This document shows positions 1 to 8,411 of a DNA stretch of 46,338 nt, piece by piece. The stretch covers positions 1-46,338 of the forward strand of contig JAFVHN010000042.1 of the NCBI GenBank assembly GCA_017474515.1, in the 5' to 3' direction. The translations under genes and the position numbers were made by a program. Position 1 is the first letter of the stretch; every line of letters starts with the position of its first letter. The notes beneath the pieces are model-generated. The model did not search any database. It had not been told where the DNA came from and saw only the letters and a list, made by a program, of their open reading frames with translations. The DNA comes from Prevotella sp. GTDB lineage: Bacteria; Bacteroidota; Bacteroidia; Bacteroidales; Bacteroidaceae.

Positions 1-1
1 C

Positions 2-1372
2 GGAAAGGGCGATGTGGTGGATGAATATACAGACCGCGTCTTGTCAAGCCTGGAAGAGAAATTGAAAAAAGACAGTGCGCTGGAAGACAACGGCTATTCA
101 ATCCTGGTGGGGCAGATTGTCTTCGTGGCAGTGCTCATTCTGCTGTTCACCCTCTACATGAGCCTTTTCCGCGGCGATTATTTTGAGAAACCGCGCAGCA
201 TATTGATGATTTATGTGTTGCTCACGCTGTTCCCGGTGCTCACCTCGCTCGTGGTCAAACACTACGGACAGCAGTGCGTCTATCTCCTTCCTTTCGCCGT
301 GGTGCCCATTTTTATCAGGGTGTTCATGGACTCGCGCACGGCGTTTATTGCCCATACCGCCATGATATTGATTTGTGCCCTAGCGGTGAAAGACCGCTAC
401 ACCTTTGTCGTCATACAGCTGACGGCGGGACTCGTGGCCATCTATTCCTTGAGGGAGTTGTCGCAACGGGCACAACTCTTCCGCACCGCGTTGATGGTGG
501 CCGTCACCAGTGCGGTCGTTTACTACACTATACAGGTGATGGAAACCAACGAAACGAAACTTGTATTCACTGACACCTATTGGTATATTATTGCCAATGG
601 CGTCATCTTGCTTTTTGCCTATCCGCTCATGCTTGTGGTGGAAAAAACGTTTGGTTTCATCAGCAATGTCACGCTCATTGAGCTTTCCAATACGAGCAAG
701 GACCTGCTGAACCGCCTTAGCGAAATGGCGCCCGGCACTTTTCAACACAGCATGATGGTGAGCAACTTGGCGGCTGCCATTGCCCGCAAAATCGGTGCCG
801 ATGCGCAGCTGGTGAGGACCGGCGCCTTGTATCACGATATCGGGAAGATGCAAAATCCCGCCTTCTTCACCGAGAACCAGGGCGGCGTGAACCCCTTGGA
901 GAAGATGTCGAGGACCGAGGCGGCGCAGATTGTCATCAGCCATGTCACCGAGGGCCTGCGCATGGCCGACAAGGTGGGACTGCCCTCCGTCATCCGCGAT
1001 TTCATCCTGACACATCACGGTGAGGGCATGACCAAGTATTTCTTTATTTCCTACAAGAACGAGCACCCCGACCAGCCTGTTGACGATGCCATTTTCCGTT
1101 ATCCCGGCCCCAATCCGTTCACCCGCGAACAGGCCATCCTGATGATGGCCGATGCCACCGAGGCCGCCTCGCGCTCCCTGCCGGAATATACCGAGGAAAG
1201 CATTTCCTCGCTGGTGAACCGCATTATCGACGGTCAGGTGGCCGAAGGGTTCTTCAAGGATTGCCCCATCACATTCCGCGACATCGGCGTGGCCAAGCAG
1301 GTGCTCACCGAGCGTCTGAAGAACATCTACCACACGCGCATCAGCTATCCCGAACCGCAGAAAATGGAATGA
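2..1372 (+). CDS. 7TM-HD family phosphohydrolase (PgpH/YqfF-like), 5' end outside window
   Basis: The reading frame is open to the left edge, so only the C-terminal 456 residues are present. The first residues (GKGDVVDEYTDRVLSS) match the segment just before the membrane domain in 7TM-HD receptors, so an extracytoplasmic N-terminal region is missing. About six or seven hydrophobic segments follow. The cytoplasmic HD domain then shows QHSMMVSN, YHDIGK, LTHHGEG and MADATEAASRS, which carry the metal-binding His and Asp residues. Characterised relatives such as Listeria PgpH hydrolyse c-di-AMP. That activity here is inferred from the family. The internal GTG at position 14 is not a credible start because homology continues upstream of it. 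A long hairpin follows the stop codon. Confidence 0.88.
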   Translation, partial: GKGDVVDEYTDRVLSSLEEKLKKDSALEDNGYSILVGQIVFVAVLILLFTLYMSLFRGDYFEKPRSILMIYVLLTLFPVLTSLVVKHYGQQCVYLLPFAVVPIFIRVFMDSRTAFIAHTAMILICALAVKDRYTFVVIQLTAGLVAIYSLRELSQRAQLFRTALMVAVTSAVVYYTIQVMETNETKLVFTDTYWYIIANGVILLFAYPLMLVVEKTFGFISNVTLIELSNTSKDLLNRLSEMAPGTFQHSMMVSNLAAAIARKIGADAQLVRTGALYHDIGKMQNPAFFTENQGGVNPLEKMSRTEAAQIVISHVTEGLRMADKVGLPSVIRDFILTHHGEGMTKYFFISYKNEHPDQPVDDAIFRYPGPNPFTREQAILMMADATEAASRSLPEYTEESISSLVNRIIDGQVAEGFFKDCPITFRDIGVAKQVLTERLKNIYHTRISYPEPQKME

Positions 1373-1429
1373 TTTGAGTCCTGGGCATGGCTTTCGTACC
1401 GTCTTTCCTCTTACTTGGCAGCCTCCCTA

Positions 1430-1483
1430 AAAGCAAAATGTTTCTGCACAAAACCTCTTGTTTGTGCAGAAACATTATGCTTT
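1430..1483 (+). terminator. Long hairpin after the HD gene
   Basis: Two 23-nt arms (1430-1452 and 1461-1483) pair with one mismatch around an 8-nt loop. The right arm ends in TTT and the U tract beyond it is weak, so this is a probable terminator or 3'-end stabilising hairpin. It works on paper in either orientation. Confidence 0.6.
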
Positions 1484-1540
1484 AACGTTAATCAAAGTTA
1501 ATTATTGTGTGCGCATACAGGAAATATGGAACAATATAAA

Positions 1541-1548
1541 TACCTTTG
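1541..1548 (+). promoter_or_regulatory. Bacteroidetes -7 box for the FadL-like gene
   Basis: TACCTTTG followed by CA fits TAnnTTTG. No good TTTG lies at the -33 distance. The expected transcription start near 1555 gives a leader of about 20 nt before the ATG at 1576. Confidence 0.55.
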
Positions 1549-1575
1549 CAAACAATATTTTTAATTTAAATTAAG

Positions 1576-3144
1576 ATGGATAACTTAAAAATTGTATGCG
1601 TGGCATTTGCCATGAGCGCCGTTTCTGTTGTCAAGGCAGGCGGCATCCTGACCAACACCAACCAGAACATAGCTTTTAACCGCAATATGGCCCGCGACGG
1701 TGTCATTGCCATCGACGGTGTCTATAGCAATCCCGCCGGTGTGGCTTTCCTGCCCAACGGCCTGCACCTTTCGTTCAATAACCAAAGTGCCTTCCAGACG
1801 CGCACCATCCAGAGCGGCATCACCGTTCCGGCTTTCCAAGGAACGCCCTTTTACCAGCCTTTCAACCTGAACGGCGGCGTCAACGGCATCAAGGAGTTCG
1901 AGGGCGAGGCCTCGGCACCTATCATTCCCTCCATTCAGGCAGCCCTTAATTATGACAAGTGGGGTTTCCAGGCTTCGTTTGCCATGGTGGGCGGCGGTGG
2001 AAAGTGTACCTTCAACCATGGCCTGGCATCGTTTGAGCGCACCGTGTCGCTGGTGCCCGCCGTGCTGGCCCAGGCACAGCAGACCTATCAGTCGCAGTAC
2101 GGCGTGGACCTCGGACTGGGCTCCCAGACACCCTCATATTCGCTGAGCAGCTATATGAAAGGCCAGCAGTACATTTTCGGCCTCCAGCTCGGCACCACTT
2201 ATAAGTTCAATGAGCACCTTTCCGCCTACGCCGGTTTCCGCTTCAATTACATCTATAATAAGTATGAAGGAAACATCAAGGGCATTACGGCCAATATCAA
2301 CGGCACCAACGAAAACCTCTACGACTACCTCGGACTGAAGGCCAACGCCATGACCGAGCAGGCCGCTGCCTATAAAGCGCAAGCCGCCGCCATGGCACAG
2401 ACCAACCCGGAAGTTGCCGCACAGCTGGAAAGAGGCGCTGCATTGGCTGCCGGCGGAGCAACGACGATGGAGAATGTAAGGTTGCAGCTGGCCGACCGCT
2501 ATCTCGACTGCACGCAGAACGGGTGGAGCATCGACCCCATCATCGGCCTCGACTTCCGCTATGGTAAGCTCAACATTGGCACAAGACTGGAGTTCACCAC
2601 CCATTTCAACATTCAAAACAATACGAAGGTTGACGACACCGGACTCTTTGCCGATGGCGTGAACACCCCTGCCGACATGCCCGGACTCTTCACGATAGGC
2701 GCACAATATGAGGTGCTGCCCACGCTCCGCGTCATGGGCGGATACCATTATTTCTTCGATAAAGACGCACGCATGGACAAGGATAAGCAGAAACTTCTTG
2801 AAGGCAATACCTGGGAATACAATGCCGGCGTGGAGGTGGACGTCACGAAAGACCTTATGTTGAGCGCAGGCATGCAGAAGACCAACTATCGCCTGGGCGA
2901 TGGCTCCTTCCTCAGCGACATGAGCTTCGTTACCAGCAGCTACTCCATCGGCTTCGGCGGGCAGGTGCGGCTCAACGACAAGATGAAACTCAACGTGGCC
3001 TATTTCTGGACCACTTACGACGACTTCGACAAATCGTACAAACAGGACTTCAGCGCTGCCGGCCAGACCATCACCGCCGACTGTACCGACACCTTCTCTC
3101 GCACGAACAAGGTGTTTGGCGTCGGCCTCGACATCGACCTGTAA
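1576..3144 (+). CDS. FadL/OmpP1-type outer membrane transport protein
   Basis: 522 residues with an N-terminal signal peptide ending near VVKAGG. The opening region (NTNQNIAFNRNMARDGVIA, then GVYSNPAGVAFLPNG) is the conserved N-terminal hatch region of the OmpP1/FadL/TodX family, where the NPAG motif is typical. The rest alternates short amphipathic strands as in a 14-stranded beta-barrel and ends in VGLDIDL, a plausible barrel-closing strand. Family members carry hydrophobic molecules such as long-chain fatty acids across the outer membrane. The substrate here is unknown. An Ala-rich helical stretch around residues 255-295 (MTEQAAAYKAQAAAMAQ) is probably an extracellular loop insertion. The gene stands alone, between the HD gene hairpin and the tmRNA terminator. 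Confidence 0.88.
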   Translation: MDNLKIVCVAFAMSAVSVVKAGGILTNTNQNIAFNRNMARDGVIAIDGVYSNPAGVAFLPNGLHLSFNNQSAFQTRTIQSGITVPAFQGTPFYQPFNLNGGVNGIKEFEGEASAPIIPSIQAALNYDKWGFQASFAMVGGGGKCTFNHGLASFERTVSLVPAVLAQAQQTYQSQYGVDLGLGSQTPSYSLSSYMKGQQYIFGLQLGTTYKFNEHLSAYAGFRFNYIYNKYEGNIKGITANINGTNENLYDYLGLKANAMTEQAAAYKAQAAAMAQTNPEVAAQLERGAALAAGGATTMENVRLQLADRYLDCTQNGWSIDPIIGLDFRYGKLNIGTRLEFTTHFNIQNNTKVDDTGLFADGVNTPADMPGLFTIGAQYEVLPTLRVMGGYHYFFDKDARMDKDKQKLLEGNTWEYNAGVEVDVTKDLMLSAGMQKTNYRLGDGSFLSDMSFVTSSYSIGFGGQVRLNDKMKLNVAYFWTTYDDFDKSYKQDFSAAGQTITADCTDTFSRTNKVFGVGLDIDL

Positions 3145-3177
3145 TGGCCACGCCATTTCATAAAGCCCATAAAAACA

Positions 3178-3212
3178 GAACCCCCTTCTTCCGTTGTCGG
3201 GAGAAGGGGGGT
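3178..3212 (-). terminator. Intrinsic terminator of tmRNA
   Basis: CCCCCTTCT (3181-3189) pairs with AGAAGGGGG (3202-3210). Read on the minus strand the stem is followed by TTCTGTTTTTA, just after the tmRNA 3' end. It may also stop transcription from the FadL-like gene. Confidence 0.75.
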
Positions 3213-3218
3213 CTGATG

Positions 3219-3614
3219 TGGACCTGGTGGGAATCGAACCCACGTCCGCACAAGGAAACCATGTGCTTTCTACATGCTTATTCCGGACTGAATTTTCGTG
3301 ATGCTGCAAGACCCGGACCACTGGGCAACACCCTTATCCCCTAAATTTCATCAGACTGTCGGGGCCCGGCCTGACTATTTCCGATTTCACTGCGCCGCTG
3401 GGTCCTCAGATTCGGAACAACACCCTTGGAGCGACGTCTCGTTCTCCTACCTTGTAAGAGAATAAAGCCGATGACCTACTGTGCTTCGATCAAGCTGCGA
3501 GAGCATACGAATTGTTGCCAATTAATTTTTCGACCGAGTTGTTTTAAGAGTTCACAGTCTTCACTCCACATGCTTACACACCATTTCGTCTTGCCGTCAA
3601 ATCCTGTCAAGCCC
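3219..3614 (-). ncRNA. ssrA: Transfer-messenger RNA (tmRNA)
   Basis: The tRNA-like ends are visible. The 5' GGGCTTG (3614-3608) pairs with CAGGTCC (3226-3220), followed by discriminator A. The T arm is GTGGG-TTCGATT-CCCAC. The 5' strand continues ACAGGATTTGACGG, the typical tmRNA D-like region. The tag frame reads GGC AAC AAT TCG TAT GCT CTC GCA GCT TGA (3519-3490), giving GNNSYALAA, which ends in the protease-recognised ALAA and starts with Gly as in other Bacteroidales tags. The remaining length is consistent with pseudoknots. CCA is not fully encoded (ACA follows the stem). The RNA rescues stalled ribosomes together with SmpB. A TACCTTTG promoter lies just upstream and an intrinsic terminator just downstream. 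Confidence 0.95.
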
Positions 3615-3628
3615 ATGGTTTGCGGCTG

Positions 3629-3659
3629 CAAAGGTACAAATCTTTTGCTTTCTTGCAAG
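3629..3659 (-). promoter_or_regulatory. tmRNA promoter
   Basis: On the minus strand TACCTTTG (3636-3629) lies 19 bp after CTTG (3659-3656), close to the TTTG-N19-TAnnTTTG consensus. The predicted start near 3622 leaves a short 5' leader to be trimmed from the precursor. Confidence 0.7.
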
Positions 3660-3723
3660 GATTTTCCTGTATTTTTTTTGCAAGAATGCGATTTTTGTTG
3701 ATTTTTTTGATTGATAAAGCCCC

Positions 3724-4497
3724 TCAATACGATGCTGAGCAGTTGATGCCCATCTGCCTGACACGCTGGCAGATGGCGTCGAGCACCTCGTGCGAAGCCT
3801 TCTTCAGACCCTTTGTGGGCGTTTCGCGGTCGATAGTGTAAATCATCACCATTTGCGGCGCAATCTCTTTCACCGCCTTCAGCCACGGCTCCACAAATTC
3901 CTCGCCCGTGTTGTCGGGGCAAACACCTTCCAGGCCCTGCATGAACATGGTCTGAATGATGACCTTGCCATTAAAGAGCTTCATGTTGCTGATGATTTCT
4001 TTCACGTCGTAGTGACCTGCCGGCCGGTCCACGAGCCGGATGTATTCGCCGTCCACGGTGTCGAGTTTCACAATGTTGTTGTCAATGCGCATCAACGCCT
4101 CCCTTACGTTTTCGCGGTGGATGAACGTGCCGTTGGTGAGCACCGACACGCGGGCTTTGGGGCACAATCGGTCGCGAAGCATCAGGGTGTCGCCGATGAT
4201 GTCGGCAAACTGCGGGTGCGCCGTCGGCTCGCCGTTTCCGGCAAAAGTCAGCACGTCGGGCACCTCGCCATTCCCGGCCATGCTGGTGAGCCGTTCTTCC
4301 AGAGCCCTGCGCACTTCCTCGCGTGTGGGGCGGGGAAGGGTGGGGCGGTGGTCGCCGTTGAAGCCGCACTCGCAATAGATGCAATCGAAAGTACACACCT
4401 TTCCGTCGCCGGGCATCAGGTTGATGCCGAGCGAAATGCCCAATCGCCGGCTTCTCACCGGTCCGAAAATGGGGCTTGTATAGATGATTGTTGCCAT
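3724..4497 (-). CDS. Radical SAM protein
   Basis: 257 residues from the ATG at 4497. C35, C39 and C42 form the CX3CX2C iron-sulfur motif (CTFDCIYC). FAGNGEPTAHP is the GGE-like SAM-binding motif, and VLTNGTF and VKLDTVDGEY are further typical strands. The N-terminus (FGPVRSRRLGISLGINLMP) is the conserved opening of a family of small stand-alone radical SAM proteins whose substrate is not established. There is no SPASM-like Cys cluster at the C-terminus. An in-frame ATG seven codons upstream (4518) overlaps the promoter box at 4506-4513, so it is rejected as the start. The gene is transcribed alone, upstream of tmRNA, which has its own promoter. Confidence 0.85.
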   Translation of the reverse strand: MATIIYTSPIFGPVRSRRLGISLGINLMPGDGKVCTFDCIYCECGFNGDHRPTLPRPTREEVRRALEERLTSMAGNGEVPDVLTFAGNGEPTAHPQFADIIGDTLMLRDRLCPKARVSVLTNGTFIHRENVREALMRIDNNIVKLDTVDGEYIRLVDRPAGHYDVKEIISNMKLFNGKVIIQTMFMQGLEGVCPDNTGEEFVEPWLKAVKEIAPQMVMIYTIDRETPTKGLKKASHEVLDAICQRVRQMGINCSASY

Positions 4498-4505
4498 AGC
4501 GGATG

Positions 4506-4536
4506 CAAAATTACGCATAAACGATTGAAAAGCAAA
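4506..4536 (-). promoter_or_regulatory. Promoter of the radical SAM gene, almost leaderless
   Basis: Minus strand TTTG (4536-4533), 19 bp, TAATTTTG (4513-4506). The expected start falls within a few bases of the ATG at 4497. A second TAATTTTG overlaps the -33 element (4540-4533) and could start a transcript about 27 nt longer. Confidence 0.65.
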
Positions 4537-4694
4537 ATTAAAAGGACTTTTTCTTCTTTCTTTCTGACCAGGTCGGGCTTGAGTCGCCGTTGATTCCCGT
4601 CAGTCCGTCGGTATATATGGCGATACGCCATTTACGGAATGAGGCTCCTTTTTGAGCGTTCATTGTCCCTTTCTGCCGAAAAAAGGGCGTAGTT

Positions 4695-4726
4695 CTTGGT
4701 CGTTTGGTCAAAAATGTTTACTTTTG
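4695..4726 (+). promoter_or_regulatory. Promoter of the DUF6057-like / PD40 unit
   Basis: TACTTTTG (4719-4726) followed by CA, with a weak -33 match CTTG at 4695-4698. The leader would be about 15 nt before the ATG at 4749. Confidence 0.55.
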
Positions 4727-4748
4727 CAATGTTTTGTAAGAAAACATC

Positions 4749-6611
4749 ATGAAGACAAAAATCCGCCGCTTCGCATTGCTCGTGCCGCTCCTTGCGGCCG
4801 CCCTTTTCCTGTTGGTCCGCGAGCACCATTTGCTTTGGAAGGTTCAGGAGTTGAACCTTTTCCTCAACACCCCTCAGTTTTTCACCCAGCAGCTGATAGT
4901 GCCTGGCGGCCTGCTCACCTATCTGGGCACGTTTTTCACGCAATTCTTTTTCCGCCCTTGGCTTGGCGTGCTGATTCTTTTCGGGTGGTGGTGCCTGCTG
5001 GTGTGGCTCACTCGCCGTGCCTGTCGCCTCAGCCGGCGGTGGAGCGTGCTGCTCCTTATTCCCGTGGCGTTGCTTTTGTTGTCCAATGTCACGCTGGGCT
5101 ATTGGATTTACGTGCTGAAGTTCCGCGGCATTTTCTTTGCACCCCTCATCGGCACCTGTGCCGCCATGGCCCTGCTTTGGGCCTATCGCTCGCTGCCCCG
5201 TTCGTGGTGGTGGCGTGCGGCGTTCATGGTGGTGGCCGTCGTGGTGGGCTATCCCTTGGTGGGCATCTATGCGCTGGCCTCCGTGCTGCTCATGGCCCTT
5301 GGCGGCTTCGCCTGGCGCGAGAAGGTTCCCGGAGCCGTCCTGCTCGCCCTGCTGGCGGTGGTGTGCGTGACCGGCGTGCCGCTTGTGTTCTACCGCCTGG
5401 TGTATATTCAAACCAACATCATCAACATCTACTGGGCCGGCCTTCCCGTTTTCGCCCTTATGGAAGTTTATTACGCCTATTATATTCCTTATTACCTGCT
5501 CGCCGCATTCTATGTGCTGATGATGTTTTCAGACCGTCTGCCCGAGCCCAAGCCTGCACCCCTTCCCAGCCGCAAGTCCAAGAAGAGCGTCAAGGAGCCG
5601 CGCCGCCGGCAGTGGCTCGCGCCTGCCGTCAACGTACTGGCCGTCATAGTGCTTGCCGCCGTCGTGTGGACCTTCTGGTATAAGGATGAAAACTACCGCC
5701 ACGAGCTGGCCATGCAGCACTTTGTGGAGCGCCAGGACTGGCCGGGCGTGCTTGAAGAGGCCGCCGCTCAGGTTGACGAACCCACGCGCGCCATTGTGAT
5801 GATGCGCAACCTGGCCCTTTCGAGACTTGGGCGGCAGGGCGACGACATGTACAACTACCTGCCCGGCTCGAAGCAAAGCAATGCCCCGTTCCCCGTCACC
5901 ATGTCGATTGTGGTGGGACGGCTCATCTACTATCACTACGGATTGCTCAACGAGTGCCACCGCCTCTGTATGGAGGAGGGCGTGGAGTTCGGATGGCGCG
6001 CCGAGCACCTGCAATATATGGCCCGTTGCGCCATGATCAGCGGTGAGAACGTTGCCGCCCGCAAGTATCTGGACCTCTTGGACAAAACCTTCTACTACGG
6101 CAAGTGGGTGAAGGCCGTGGAACCGCTCATGGGGCGCCCCGACCTGATGGAGCAAACCGCCGAGATGGGTCCCGTGGTTCACATGCAGCACTACGACAAC
6201 CGCGTGGGCACCGACAACAACTACGTTGAGAAATTCCTCCTTCAGCTGCTTGCCCAGCTCGATGCCGACGACCCCTATTTCCAGGAGCAGGCCCTCCTGG
6301 CCGCCCTCTGGTCGAAGAATGCCTCGCTCTTCTGGCCCCGCTTCACCCATTATGTGGAGCTTCACCCGCAGGGCGCCATTCCTCGCCTCTATCAGGAGGC
6401 CGCCTATCTTTTTGGCAACCTGGAGCACCGTTCCAACCTCGACCAGGTGCCTTTCCGCCAGGATGTAAAGGACAACTACGCCGCCTTCATGAATGCCCTG
6501 CAGCAGTGCGAGGGCATGCCCATCGAGGAGGTCAGGGGCCGCCTCTATCCCCAGTTTGGCAACACTTATTATTTCGACTATTACCTGGTGAGGGGTCTCA
6601 CCTTGCTTTAA
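4749..6611 (+). CDS. DUF6057-like polytopic membrane protein
   Basis: 620 residues. The first half has about nine or ten strongly hydrophobic segments (from residue 8 to about 265, then one near 295-310). Between these last segments is a basic cytoplasmic loop with RKSKKSVKEPRRRQ. The C-terminal half is soluble and helical, with paired-helix stretches (ALSRLGRQGD, LNECHRLCMEEG, GENVAARKYLDLLDK) resembling TPR-type repeats. It resembles the uncharacterised Bacteroidetes family DUF6057. I assign it from memory of the family's appearance, not a search. No catalytic motif is visible. The stop is 13 nt from the next start, so it is almost certainly co-transcribed with the PD40 lipoprotein, and the two may work together at the envelope. 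Confidence 0.72.
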   Translation: MKTKIRRFALLVPLLAAALFLLVREHHLLWKVQELNLFLNTPQFFTQQLIVPGGLLTYLGTFFTQFFFRPWLGVLILFGWWCLLVWLTRRACRLSRRWSVLLLIPVALLLLSNVTLGYWIYVLKFRGIFFAPLIGTCAAMALLWAYRSLPRSWWWRAAFMVVAVVVGYPLVGIYALASVLLMALGGFAWREKVPGAVLLALLAVVCVTGVPLVFYRLVYIQTNIINIYWAGLPVFALMEVYYAYYIPYYLLAAFYVLMMFSDRLPEPKPAPLPSRKSKKSVKEPRRRQWLAPAVNVLAVIVLAAVVWTFWYKDENYRHELAMQHFVERQDWPGVLEEAAAQVDEPTRAIVMMRNLALSRLGRQGDDMYNYLPGSKQSNAPFPVTMSIVVGRLIYYHYGLLNECHRLCMEEGVEFGWRAEHLQYMARCAMISGENVAARKYLDLLDKTFYYGKWVKAVEPLMGRPDLMEQTAEMGPVVHMQHYDNRVGTDNNYVEKFLLQLLAQLDADDPYFQEQALLAALWSKNASLFWPRFTHYVELHPQGAIPRLYQEAAYLFGNLEHRSNLDQVPFRQDVKDNYAAFMNALQQCEGMPIEEVRGRLYPQFGNTYYFDYYLVRGLTLL

Positions 6612-6624
6612 ACCATTCCGAGTT

Positions 6625-8169
6625 ATGAACGACAAGAAAACAAACAATCTGCGGCGCGGCGCGTGGATGGCCGTAGCCCTGGCAGCCGTGGTTTGCGCCC
6701 TCGTTTCCTGCGGCCGCAAGTTGCCTTCTTCCTATAGCCAGAGCAAGGACCTGCCGGCCATTTATCCCGACTATGCGCAGGCCACCATTCCTCCGAACAT
6801 TGCTCCGCTGACGTTCCAGATGAACGACGGTGCCGACGACATGGTGGTGCGCTTCAGCTATAACGACGACGAAATCATCTGCGGCGGCAACGAGGCCGCC
6901 CCGGGCCTGAAGCCCTGGCGCCAGCTGATGGCGGCCGCCAAGGGACATGCCGTGGTGGTGGAGGTCTATGCCCGCCACGACGGACAATGGACGCGCTTCA
7001 AGCCTTTCAACCTCTTCGTCTCCAACGACTCCATCGACCCGTGGCTCTGCTATCGCCTCATTTCGCCTTCGTTTGTCACCTACGAGGAGCTGACCATCAA
7101 CCAGCGATGCCTGGAAAACTACGACGAGCGCGTCATCTACGACAACATGTTGTGCAGCATTGAGAAAAGCGGGCAGTGCATCAATTGCCACCACTTCCAG
7201 GCCTACAATCCCGAGCGCATGCAGTTCCACGCCCGCCAGTACCAGGGCGGCACCGTGGTGGCCTACAACGGCAAAGTGAAGAAAATCAATATGAAAAACG
7301 ATTCGCTGCTGTCGGCCGGCGTTTATCCTGCCTGGCATCCGCAGCTCAATTTCATCGTGTATTCCACCAACAAGACGCACCAGAGTTTTCATACCATCGA
7401 CCCCAACAAAATCGAGGTTTTCGACGATGCCAGCGACCTCATAGCCTTCGACGTGGAGCGCAACCAGGTGACAACCGTCGAGAAGGAGAAAGACGAGCTG
7501 GAGGTGTTCCCCTGCTGGGCTCCCGACGGCCGTACGCTCTATTATTGCAGCGCCCACCTGGAAATTCCCGACACGGTGAAAGACCGCGCCCTGGCCACCA
7601 TCCTGAAAACCTACGAGATAAAATACAACATCTACAAGAAGGATTTCAATCCTCAGACCATGCAATTCGGTCCGCGCCAGCTGGTCTTCGATGCCGCCGC
7701 CCTTGACAAGAGCGCCACGCTGCCCCGCATCTCGCCCGACGGCCGCCGCCTGATGTTCACTTTGGGCGAGTTCGGCGTGTTCCACATCTGGCACCACGAT
7801 GCCGATTTGTGGATGATGGACCTGGAAACGTCGGAGACCGCACCGCTGACCGCCCTCAACAGTGCCGACACCGAGAGCTATCACTCGTGGTCGTCGAACG
7901 GCCGGTGGGTGGTGTTCAGCAGCCGCCGCACCGACGGCAATTTCACCCGCCCCTTCATCGCACATATTGACGAGCAGGGGAAATGCGGCAGGCCTTTCGA
8001 GTTGCCCAGCCGCCACGCCGACTATCACCGCCAGCTGATGAAGAGCTACAACGTGCCCGAGTTGGTGAAAGGCCCCGTGACCGTCAACCCGCGCCGCTTT
8101 GCCGAGGTGCTGAAGACCGACGGCGAGCCGCCCGTGGAGTATGTGAAGCAACTGCAACCGGCACGTTGA
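6625..8169 (+). CDS. PD40/TolB-like beta-propeller lipoprotein with a CXXCH motif
   Basis: 514 residues. A lipoprotein signal ends in LVSC with C29 as the lipidated residue. C185-I-N-C188-H189 is a CXXCH motif of the kind that binds haem c, preceded by MLCSIEKSGQ. Propeller blades follow: GVYPAWHPQLNFIVYST, VFPCWAPDGRTLYYCSA, LPRISPDGRRLMFTL, SYHSWSSNGRWVVFSS. These W/S-PDG-R repeats are typical of WD40-like PD40 or TolB propellers, with about four to six blades. It is probably periplasm-facing and anchored to a membrane. Whether haem is bound is not shown. No cytochrome c maturation genes are in the window, and the four Cys near the motif (C162, C177, C185, C188) could form disulfides instead. 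It is the second gene of the unit with the membrane protein at 4749. Confidence 0.8.
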   Translation: MNDKKTNNLRRGAWMAVALAAVVCALVSCGRKLPSSYSQSKDLPAIYPDYAQATIPPNIAPLTFQMNDGADDMVVRFSYNDDEIICGGNEAAPGLKPWRQLMAAAKGHAVVVEVYARHDGQWTRFKPFNLFVSNDSIDPWLCYRLISPSFVTYEELTINQRCLENYDERVIYDNMLCSIEKSGQCINCHHFQAYNPERMQFHARQYQGGTVVAYNGKVKKINMKNDSLLSAGVYPAWHPQLNFIVYSTNKTHQSFHTIDPNKIEVFDDASDLIAFDVERNQVTTVEKEKDELEVFPCWAPDGRTLYYCSAHLEIPDTVKDRALATILKTYEIKYNIYKKDFNPQTMQFGPRQLVFDAAALDKSATLPRISPDGRRLMFTLGEFGVFHIWHHDADLWMMDLETSETAPLTALNSADTESYHSWSSNGRWVVFSSRRTDGNFTRPFIAHIDEQGKCGRPFELPSRHADYHRQLMKSYNVPELVKGPVTVNPRRFAEVLKTDGEPPVEYVKQLQPAR

Positions 8170-8184
8170 GACCTATTCGCTGGA

Positions 8185-8300
8185 GTTCAGGAGTCCTGTA
8201 GTTCAGGAGTTCAGACAATACAATTATACGCTGGGAAAAAAGAAAAACGCTGCCCGTTCAGAATCATCGTCTGAACTCCTGAACTCCTGGACTCCTGAAC
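8185..8300. repeat. 32-bp inverted repeat pair with 52-bp spacer
   Basis: Arms 8185-8216 and 8269-8300 are inverted copies differing at three consecutive central positions. Each arm is made of repeats of GTTCAGGAGT. A related solo motif, GGAGTTCAGGAGT, lies at 39706-39718 after aroA. It is placed after the PD40 gene stop and could act as a terminator-like stem, but there is no U tract directly after the right arm. Confidence 0.8.
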
Positions 8301-8411
8301 TACAAATAAGTCGAGGGCAAGCGAACTTGTATTCCTCATTTTTTCCAACTACTTTCACGTCGTTTTGAGTTGTGTTTTTCGGCTCAAAAAAAATGGGTTT
8401 TCGGCCTCGGA

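Noticed and set aside
3144-3344. Short plus-strand reading frame containing WTWWESNPRPH
   Set aside because: It is the complement of the tmRNA T arm and acceptor stem, a common artefact where tRNA-like 3' ends are translated.
3476-3922. Minus-strand 148-codon reading frame running from inside the radical SAM gene into tmRNA
   Set aside because: It overlaps both the radical SAM gene in another frame and the tmRNA. The part inside tmRNA includes the tag region in a wrong frame.
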